Origin: Schlesneria sp.
GTDB lineage: Bacteria > Planctomycetota > Planctomycetia > Planctomycetales > Planctomycetaceae
DNA: 64,000 nt
Direction: 5' to 3'
Assembly (NCBI GenBank): GCA_028291515.1
Contig: JAQGHU010000069.1
Span: forward strand, 62,001-126,000
Part shown: piece after piece, positions 38,978 to 46,473 of the stretch
Layout of the letters: each line of letters begins with the position of its first letter
Numbering within the stretch: position 1 is the stretch's first letter
Notes under the pieces: model-generated
Database searches by the model: none
What the model saw: the letters and a program-made list of their open reading frames with translations, nothing else
Told to the model about the DNA's origin: nothing
Translations under genes and position numbers: made by a program

Positions 38978-39445
38978 GTGGGAAAAACGTACCTCCTCGT
39001 CAATCCAATTAAACGTGAGTTTGTCGACCCGATGCGCCTCAACGGAGGTTTTCAATGGGATGACGTTCTTACAGATCCGTTTTGTGTGCTTGTCCTAAAA
39101 CGCCTGATCGCTGACCCACCCAGAGGGACGACAGAAATTGATGGTCGTTGGACCGGTGACGCGGTCATCCTTCCTGCAGGATGGGGCGGAGAAGATAATT
39201 TACATGATCGCGCCAGCTTGGAGTTCACCGACATCAGTTATCTTGCACTCGCACGACTCTGTGACAAGGATAAAGTCTTCAATAATATCTTGAATCAGGC
39301 AATGGAAACGGATTCATTCTTTGTCGAGCTCTGCAATGCGCTACGAGAGTTTGCACCGGGGCTCCTGTTAGATAAGCCGTTCACCACTGTGTTGGGAGTA
39401 GATTGGAGCAGACGGTATAAGAAAGTGTGCGCGCAACGATATTGA
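38978..39445 (+). CDS. Cassette ORF, hypothetical protein
   Basis: GTG start; 155 aa MGKTYLLVNPIKREFVDPMRLNGGFQWDDVLTDPFCVLVLKRLIADPPRGTTEIDGRWTGDAVILPAGWGGEDN... Confidence 0.75.
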   Translation: MGKTYLLVNPIKREFVDPMRLNGGFQWDDVLTDPFCVLVLKRLIADPPRGTTEIDGRWTGDAVILPAGWGGEDNLHDRASLEFTDISYLALARLCDKDKVFNNILNQAMETDSFFVELCNALREFAPGLLLDKPFTTVLGVDWSRRYKKVCAQRY

Positions 39446-39543
39446 AAGCATGAGGCCGAAATCGGGTAAGGGCGGCCATTGCTGACCGCCCTCCCCACAC
39501 CACCTAGCATGCGGCAGGGTGGCCGGGTCTGGAGCGTCTTCGC

Positions 39544-39725
39544 GAAGGCCCGGTGGAGGTTCAAGCGGCGTTGTCGGTGAATAACCGTGACCTGCCAGGC
39601 TCTGTTGAGGGCATGGACTGCCGAGATGTGGCCGGGGGTCGACTGCTTCAATGTGCATGAAACTTGGATGCGTGGTGCCAGACCGGGTCTTCGCGAAGAC
39701 GCTCCAGACCCGGCCACCCTGCCGC
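39544..39725 (+). repeat. Direct repeat copy 1 (~182 bp)
   Basis: gaaggcccggtggaggttcaag...gttgtcggtgaataaccgtgacctgccaggctctgttgaggg...agaccgggtcttcgcgaagacgctccagacccggccaccctgccgc. Confidence 0.85.
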
Positions 39726-39956
39726 AAAATGTTCCCTCGCACAATGTGCAGTGGATGCCAAGCCAGGGTTGGGCCGTCGATCAGAATTGAACTGGCCCCA
39801 GTCTGATTGTCTCCCGTCTGTCGTCCAACGATCATCGGGACCGCATCGGCACTGGCGATCCAAAGCCATCGCCAGTGGCACCCAAACCCAGTCTCTTGAC
39901 GTCGAAGCGTTTCTGTTCATCGTCCTCATCAACCGTGCGGCCAGTGCCACCCCGCC

Positions 39957-40148
39957 GAAGGCCCGGCGGAGGTTCAAGACGTGTTGTCGGTGAATAACCG
40001 TGACCTGCCAGGCTCTGTTGAGGCATGGACTGCCGAGATGTGGCCGGGAGTCGACTGCTTCAATGTGCGTGAAACTTGGATGAGTGGTGACAGACCGGGT
40101 CTTCGCGAAGACGCTCCAGACCGCTCCAGACCCGGCCACCCTTCCGCC
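39957..40148 (+). repeat. Direct repeat copy 2 (~192 bp, with an internal 10-bp tandem duplication gctccagacc)
   Basis: gaaggcccggcggaggttcaag...gttgtcggtgaataaccgtgacctgccaggctctgttgagg...gctccagaccgctccagacccggccacccttccgcc. Confidence 0.85.
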
Positions 40149-40523
40149 AATACGTTCGAATCGATCGCTGTCGCAGCGAAAAACAAGACGGTAAAGGCAT
40201 TACGACAGGTGCCATAGACTAGCGTAAAGCTCATTTCGCAGTCCCGTCATCTTTGAGCCGTATTTCAGCAGCAGAAACCGCCGATCAGTTCATCGAGCAG
40301 CTGATCCCAATAGAAAACGACCTGTTGAAACCTGTTGATCTTGTCACGAACGGCGTACGTAGGCACCTCGATACGGCGTTGTCGGGGCTGGACTAGTGCA
40401 TTGTCACAGATAAGAATGGGGGGTTGGGTTTCTCCGTCCAACAATCCAAGCTCCTAAGATTCTGGGGGTTCGGGCAAGGCCCTCAACCCCAGCCACCCTA
40501 AAATTAAGCGGTGACAAAGCACT

Positions 40524-40627
40524 AGGCTGGACCAACGGGAAGCGCCGGTCGATGGTCGATCGGCTTTGATCGCAAGTGGCGCGTGGACACACCGGGGCTT
40601 CGCGAAGCGCTCCAGCCCCGGCCACCC
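40524..40627 (-). repeat. Right copy of the ~104-bp inverted repeat flanking the cassette array
   Basis: aggctggaccaacgggaagcgccggtcgatggtcgatc...accggggcttcgcgaagcgctccagccccggccaccc. Confidence 0.85.
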
Positions 40628-41028
40628 TGACGTTGCTGAACCGGTGAGCGTCGGCGGATACTGCGAGTTGCCGAGCCATCATGCTTGTGTCGCGAGTTTT
40701 TCTCGCCGTCAGGATCGGTGCAACCGGTATGGGTGGCACTGGACGCAGGATCTGAATGACCGGAGCGATCCTTACGTTCCTAATGCCGTGCCCGAGTGAG
40801 CGTTCGGACGGTCGCATTGCACCGACTTTGCTGAATAGCAGTCCATCATCGGTCGATTCGACTTCGGACGAGTGCGATGAAATTCGTGCTGGGTCCTGCT
40901 TTGTCGTTGTTTCGCCCCCGAGAGCGTTCGTACTATCAGTGGCTATTCCTCAAAGCGACCAATACGCCGAAGAAACGCCGTCTCTGCGTCAGAGGACGGA
41001 ATTCAACGGCGGGCAGTGGAGTCAGCGA

Positions 41029-43275
41029 ATGCCCCGGCTTCGAGAAATACTGGTTGTCGGTGCTGCGTATGCGGCCTGCCTGCTGGTGTATTCCTCATCG
41101 ATTCAAGCTCAACCCGCACCACCCGCTCCCTTACCGGGTAAGGTGGTGGGTATTGAACCATCGCCATTGCTCGTGGAGCCGAAGACTCCTGAAGAATCGT
41201 TCGCGGCTGCCTTGTTGATGGTCGACCTCGCCCGCGTCGATCTCGCTCGCAAGTATCTCGAGCAGTTTGATTCCTCGACACCCGATGACGCGATGCTGAT
41301 GGCGTTGCGCGATAAGCATGGCACCGGTGAATTCCTGAAGCTGGCGCGGATCAAAGAGTTGCAACCGCTGTCGTCTGACCTGCTCGATCGTCTGAACGCC
41401 GCATCACGAAAGCAGTCGGAAGATCCCGCTTTTGTCGATGCCTTGCTCGCTCGACTCAGCCAGGGATCCGCTCAACGCGAATTGGCCATCACAGAATTGC
41501 GAAATGCCGGACCGCGAGCGGTTCCGCAGGTGATTCGACAGATGAGCCAACCCAATATGGAGGGCCAGCAGGACCAGTTGGTTTACGCCCTGATCCGCAT
41601 GGGCCGGCAAATTGTCCCGCCGCTGCTGGGGGCCCTCGATACGCCGCAAGAACGTGTCCGAGCGGCCATCATTGGAATTCTGGCAACACTCGAAGCCAAA
41701 GAAGCGATTCCGTATTTGTGGTTCCCTGCGTTTGCCGAAGAGCAGCCGTTGGGAATACGGATGGCGGCTCATCAGGCGTTGAACAAACTGGTTGGCACGA
41801 GCCGTATCGAACGACTCTCCTCCGTCGAAGCGTCAGTTGAATTGCGTCGCTTGTCGCGAATGCTCTATGAGAATTCAGCGTTGCTGCCACGTGACGAGGC
41901 CGGCACCGTGACAATCTGGGGTTGGGATACCGAGCAACAGACAGTTGTTGCCAAGACGTACTCACCGCAAATCGCTTCGATCCTGCTGTCGACTCGTTTC
42001 GCCAGCCAGTCTCTGGCCATGTCGCCAGATCAATCAGAACCACAGCAACAATACCTGGCTTCGTTGCTGGGTTTAGAAGTCTTGCAACAAGGTTGGGACA
42101 AACCGCGCGAGCCACTGCCTGGGACGGCGATGTATCTGGCGGTGACCGCGGGCGAATCGACTGTCGCCAACGTCCTGGCTGACGCGCTGTCTGCCGATCA
42201 ACGGGCCACGGCGGTGGCGGCCCTGGAAGTTCTCGGCCAGATTGGGACTCGCGAACAGTTGCTTGGTCAAAAAGGATTGAAGTCGCCAGTTCTGGCGGCA
42301 CTCAATTCACCAGATACCCGCGTGCAGTTTGCCGCCGCAGTGGCCATTCTAAGAATGGAACCCCGCGTGGCGTTCCCGAATGCCAGTCGAGTTGTTTCGA
42401 TCCTGTCGCGAGCACTGTCTGATCCCGGTCAAGCCACGGCGATCATTATTGATGCGGATACGTCTCGCGCCACCGAGGCGGGATCTTATCTGGCGGAATT
42501 GGGATACGAACCGGTGACGGCCTCGACGGGACGCGACGGATTTGAACGGGCTGCGACTACCGCCGGCGTCGAAATCGTGGTGGTCCATGCCAACTGTATC
42601 CGCTGGGATCTGACGCAAACGCTGTCGAACCTGCGAGCTGATTCCAGAACCGCGGCGATCCCGATTGTCGTTTATGGCGCCGAAGACGTTCGCAACAGCG
42701 TGGCCCGACTGGTTGCCCGCAGCAAGCCTGCGATGTTCATCGCCGAATCCAGCACGTCATCGGATTTCGCTCGACAGTTCGCTCCACTGACACGGGAAGC
42801 CAAATCCCCGCCGATTTCGCCACAGGAACGTAGTCAGCAAAAGATCGCCAGCGCCTACTGGCTGTCTCTAATCGCCACCAATCGCAATTCACAAATCTTC
42901 GATGTCGCCACTGCGGAAAAAGAGATCGCACTTGTCGCCGAAGATCAGGATGTCGGTGGGAATGCCCTGGCCGCTCTTAGCAGTATTGGCACCGGTTCGG
43001 CACAACGCCGGTTGGCCGAAGTCGCATCAAATCCACAACTGGATCCGCCGCTTCGACAAGCCGCCGGACTGCAATTGGGCTTTCACATTCAGCGCTTTGG
43101 GTTGCTGCTGACGAAGGACGAAGTCGGAGCGGTTCACGAAGCCTGGGTTTCGACAGACAACCCAACCGTGAAGGCGGCGCTGGCCAGCGTGATCGGAACG
43201 CTTCGCCCCAACCAGGCACTCGTTGGTGAACGGCTGCGGCAATTCCCATTGCCAACGATTAAGACGCCGAACTGA
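41029..43275 (+). CDS. HEAT-repeat protein with an embedded response-regulator-like domain
   Basis: HEAT-like repeats plus AIIIDADTSRATEAGSYLAELGYEPVTASTGRDGFERAATTAGVEIVVVHANCIRWDLTQTLSNLRADSRTAAIPIVVYGAED. Confidence 0.75.
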   Translation: MPRLREILVVGAAYAACLLVYSSSIQAQPAPPAPLPGKVVGIEPSPLLVEPKTPEESFAAALLMVDLARVDLARKYLEQFDSSTPDDAMLMALRDKHGTGEFLKLARIKELQPLSSDLLDRLNAASRKQSEDPAFVDALLARLSQGSAQRELAITELRNAGPRAVPQVIRQMSQPNMEGQQDQLVYALIRMGRQIVPPLLGALDTPQERVRAAIIGILATLEAKEAIPYLWFPAFAEEQPLGIRMAAHQALNKLVGTSRIERLSSVEASVELRRLSRMLYENSALLPRDEAGTVTIWGWDTEQQTVVAKTYSPQIASILLSTRFASQSLAMSPDQSEPQQQYLASLLGLEVLQQGWDKPREPLPGTAMYLAVTAGESTVANVLADALSADQRATAVAALEVLGQIGTREQLLGQKGLKSPVLAALNSPDTRVQFAAAVAILRMEPRVAFPNASRVVSILSRALSDPGQATAIIIDADTSRATEAGSYLAELGYEPVTASTGRDGFERAATTAGVEIVVVHANCIRWDLTQTLSNLRADSRTAAIPIVVYGAEDVRNSVARLVARSKPAMFIAESSTSSDFARQFAPLTREAKSPPISPQERSQQKIASAYWLSLIATNRNSQIFDVATAEKEIALVAEDQDVGGNALAALSSIGTGSAQRRLAEVASNPQLDPPLRQAAGLQLGFHIQRFGLLLTKDEVGAVHEAWVSTDNPTVKAALASVIGTLRPNQALVGERLRQFPLPTIKTPN

Positions 43276-43311
43276 GTTGCCCATTCGAACTCGCGAACGA
43301 ATGAGTTCGGT

Positions 43312-44022
43312 TCACTGACAGTGCTCGGCGACCGCTGTGACGAAGCCGGAAACCAGCGGGTGCGGCTGTTCAATTGTCGATTGGGTCTGAGGAACGAAGA
43401 GTGTCCCCACAAAGAACGGGTGACCGGGAAGTTCGATCACGCGGACTTCCCCTTCCGCATCGTGTCCAGAGATGCGAAGCGGCCCCTGTCGAAGCAGATC
43501 GACGGACTCCGGATTCACGCCAAAGTTGCAGTAATACTGCTCATGCGCGGTAATGGCTCCATAGCACTGAGCGACCTGTGAATCAGGCGTGAACTTCAAC
43601 TGCATTTCTCTTCCGACCAGCGAACAGGCCAGTCGCGTCAAAAAGAGTCGCGAGGCATACGGATCGTACTCGGCGTGATGAGCGTCATCGAATCCCAGGA
43701 CATTCCGTGCATACTCCAGGATCATGTGCTGAAATCCGCCGCAGGTGCCCAAGCATGGTATGCCTTGCTCGCGAGCGATGCGAATCGCCTGAAGTGTCGC
43801 CTCTAGGTTTTTGTAGGGACTACCGGGAGCGACCCACAAGCCGTCGATGTTTCGCAAATCGGTTGATTCGATGTCCACGGTCGAGACCCAGCGATAGTCA
43901 ATCGCAATCGATTTCAGGGAACAAGAATGCTCGATGGCCGCACTCGTCGCGGCGTGAAGCGATCGCGTAGGGTCGTACTCACCGAGCAGAATCAGTTTTG
44001 GCGTAGGGATCATGCTTTGCAT
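43312..44022 (-). CDS. CTP synthase C-terminal-like glutamine amidotransferase domain protein
   Basis: KLILLGEYDPTRSLHAATSAAIEH...IDGLWVAPGSPYKNLEATLQAIRIAREQGIPCLGTCGGFQHMILEYARNVLG...HPFFVGTLFVPQ. Confidence 0.9.
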   Translation of the reverse strand: MQSMIPTPKLILLGEYDPTRSLHAATSAAIEHSCSLKSIAIDYRWVSTVDIESTDLRNIDGLWVAPGSPYKNLEATLQAIRIAREQGIPCLGTCGGFQHMILEYARNVLGFDDAHHAEYDPYASRLFLTRLACSLVGREMQLKFTPDSQVAQCYGAITAHEQYYCNFGVNPESVDLLRQGPLRISGHDAEGEVRVIELPGHPFFVGTLFVPQTQSTIEQPHPLVSGFVTAVAEHCQ

Positions 44023-44051
44023 TGAACCGTGGCGGATACCAGATTTGGTTT

Positions 44052-44137
44052 GGGTGCCACGGACTCACCGTCTTCGGAGTGGCCGTGTCCTCAATCAAAG
44101 ACACGGCCATGTCGAAGACTCCAAGTCCGTGGCACCC
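44052..44137. repeat. Imperfect inverted repeat (GGTGCCACGGA...TCCGTGGCACC family), copy 1
   Basis: gggtgccacggactcaccgtcttcggagtggccgtgtc...gacacggccatgtcgaagactccaagtccgtggcaccc. Confidence 0.8.
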
Positions 44138-44149
44138 GACTCTTAATCG

Positions 44150-44866
44150 CTACTTGAGTTCGCGGATGCGGATCTCTTTAAACTCGGCCCACATCGGGGA
44201 ACCTGCATGAAGCTGCAGGGCGAGGATTCCGTCTTTCAGAGCCAATTCTGGATTGTTGTCAGTAAAATCCAGGGTCAGTTGACCGTTCATGAAGTGCTGA
44301 ATGTGGTTCCCCTGAGCCTTGATCGTGACTTCGTTCCATTCGTTTAGCTTGAACAGCTTTTCCCAGCTGGCTTGGTCGATTAGGTCTGACTTCACGACTT
44401 TCTTGCCGTCGACTTCCCAAGTGGCTTGCTCGCCGACCAGGCAAATGCGGTTTCGCTTGCCCCCCTCGTCGTAGATAAATCCAGAGACGTTGGGCAGTTT
44501 CATTTCATTGCGAAGTTCGTGTTGGTATCCGCGAACGACCCACTTGTTGGAGACCTTCTCAGCGATGTGCTTGGAGCGATACTGAATGCCGGAATTATTG
44601 GCGGCGTTGCAACGGTACAACAGACGCAGTTCAAAGTCCTTTGTCGTTCCATCCTTCCAGATCAGGAACGTATTCCCCTTCGCGGCATTTTCGGCGGTTG
44701 TTTCTCCGTGAATGGCGCCGTCCTTGACGCTCCACAGGCGCGGATCGCCATCCCAGCCGGTGAGGTCTTTTCCGTTGAAAATCACTTGGGAACCATCGGG
44801 GGTCTCTGCCCCGAAGGCACACAAGGAAGTGAAGACAACTGTCAGGGCGAACATGCTGCGAATCAT
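44150..44866 (-). CDS. DUF1080 (3-keto-disaccharide hydrolase-like) protein
   Basis: VIFNGKDLTGWDGDPRLWSVKDGAIHGETTAENAAKGNTFLIWKDGTTKDFELRLLYR...NSGIQYRSK. Confidence 0.93.
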   Translation of the reverse strand: MIRSMFALTVVFTSLCAFGAETPDGSQVIFNGKDLTGWDGDPRLWSVKDGAIHGETTAENAAKGNTFLIWKDGTTKDFELRLLYRCNAANNSGIQYRSKHIAEKVSNKWVVRGYQHELRNEMKLPNVSGFIYDEGGKRNRICLVGEQATWEVDGKKVVKSDLIDQASWEKLFKLNEWNEVTIKAQGNHIQHFMNGQLTLDFTDNNPELALKDGILALQLHAGSPMWAEFKEIRIRELK

Positions 44867-45234
44867 TAGTCTCTCCAGGGAACAGGCTCGACGATTGCCA
44901 TTTACTGATCAATGTGACGCTGACCGTGCAAAAATGCGTTTCCGGGCTACAGCGTCCACGTTTTGTCGTTGATGTCAACCGATCCCGGTCAACCTTTTGC
45001 GCACTACATCCGGAACCGATACGGCACCGTTAAGCTAATGTAAGTGACACTCACCTCGCCATGCTGAGTGCAGGAGATGGCGGCGACGATCGGGCACATC
45101 TTCCGACTGGCTTGGCGCTTGTGAAGATGAGCTGCATGCAGTCGTGGCTTCGTTGATCCTTTAGAAAAGGGTATTCCAGTCCCTGTGCTCAGATTGACCT
45201 ACTTTGTACAGTTCATTGTCAGCCGATATGAAAC

Positions 45235-46473
45235 ATGTCTGATTTGCAATCACTCAAGGGATGGCGAATGGCCAGCGCAGCCCAGGTTCTTCCCCCAAGT
45301 GGCGATGTCTCGCGCCTGACAAAGGTCTGGCGCGGGACGTGGATGTTTGCGGCGATGGTTGTCACCGTTATCGTCGTCGCCGTGTTATTGAAACCGCATC
45401 AACCTGCCAACCCGGGTGCTTCGAAAGAACCACGCCCTGCGCCTCCGATCGAACCGATTCGGATTGTTTCGCAAGGGGTGATTGCAATCGCGCCCGATAC
45501 ACCCCTGCAAAAGGAGTTGGCGACCACGAAGGTCGTGACGGAACGATCCTCGGCGCCGCTGGTCTCTGTCAGCGGCACGATCCTGGCGCAGGTACGCGAA
45601 GGGACGGGGTCGTTTGAAGACCGATGGCAGTTCAGCACGTCAGAGCTGTCGAGCCTCTATGCAGATTGGTTGCGAACCCTGACCGAAATCGAGTTCGCTC
45701 AAAGTCAGTTGACGAAGACTAAGGAATTGGCCGTCGCCGACACCACCTTTTTGGAAGCCAACGTCAAACGGCTGAATTCTGTGCCTAGTGGTACAGTTCC
45801 TGAAAAGGAAATCCTGCAGGCCAAAGCGACGCTTTTGCAGGCTCAGTTACAGCGTGAAAAGGATGTATTCAGCGCCGAATCAACCCTGCGAACTGCTGTG
45901 AAACAAAAATCGGCTATTGAACGCAATCTGTCGCGCGCGGGAATTGAAACCATAGTCTTTGGCCAGGCTGCCGAGCACATGGTCCTCGTGGCGGCCAACG
46001 TTCCTGAGACGCAAGTTTCACAAATCCATATGGGTCAAGCTTGCGAAGTTCGGTTCTACGGATATCCCGAGGTCGTCTTCCCGGCACATGTGGAAGCCAT
46101 CAGTTCCACGCTGACTCCGGAACGACGGACACTGCGAGTGCTTTTCGATGTTACCGACGACAAGGGGATGCTGAAGCCAGGCATGTTTGCGGAAGTGGGG
46201 TTGGGGACTGATGAACGAGATTCGATTCAGATTCCGTCGACTTCGCTGCTGCATATTGGCCGTTCCGACTATGTGCTGGCGGATATCGGGAACGATCAAT
46301 GGCGTGTCACGGAAGTGCGCGTGGGCGAAGTCCGGAAAGATCGTTGTGAGATTCAGGCGGGGCTGAAGGATGGTGACCGCATCATCTCTCGCGGTGCGAT
46401 CCTGCTGAAGACTCTGGCGGGTCAGTCACTGACGATGCCCAGTCGGAGCGCGAACAACGCGGAAACGCCATGA
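45235..46473 (+). CDS. Efflux RND transporter periplasmic adaptor (CusB/CzcB-like)
   Basis: MFP architecture; VPETQVSQIHMGQACEVRFYGYPEVVFPAHVEAISSTLTPERRTLRVLFDVTDDKGMLKPGMFAEVGL; overlaps the next pump gene. Confidence 0.9.
   Translation: MSDLQSLKGWRMASAAQVLPPSGDVSRLTKVWRGTWMFAAMVVTVIVVAVLLKPHQPANPGASKEPRPAPPIEPIRIVSQGVIAIAPDTPLQKELATTKVVTERSSAPLVSVSGTILAQVREGTGSFEDRWQFSTSELSSLYADWLRTLTEIEFAQSQLTKTKELAVADTTFLEANVKRLNSVPSGTVPEKEILQAKATLLQAQLQREKDVFSAESTLRTAVKQKSAIERNLSRAGIETIVFGQAAEHMVLVAANVPETQVSQIHMGQACEVRFYGYPEVVFPAHVEAISSTLTPERRTLRVLFDVTDDKGMLKPGMFAEVGLGTDERDSIQIPSTSLLHIGRSDYVLADIGNDQWRVTEVRVGEVRKDRCEIQAGLKDGDRIISRGAILLKTLAGQSLTMPSRSANNAETP

Larger units (their letters stand above)
35240..39445 (+). 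mobile_element. Integron gene-cassette array (CALIN-like: attC sites without an integrase gene in the window)
   Basis: Five complete and one interrupted 108-bp attC-like repeats alternating with short ORFs, mostly in one orientation. Confidence 0.85.

Noticed and set aside
35258-39445. Integron integrase (intI) within or beside the array
   Set aside because: No ORF between ~34 and ~41 kb contains tyrosine-recombinase-like sequence, so the array is called CALIN-like rather than a complete integron.
39295-40234. Several overlapping ORFs (149-163 aa) downstream of the last cassette
   Set aside because: They read through the ~185-bp direct repeats in different frames and both strands with repeat-derived peptides (RPHLGSPC...), so coding is unlikely.
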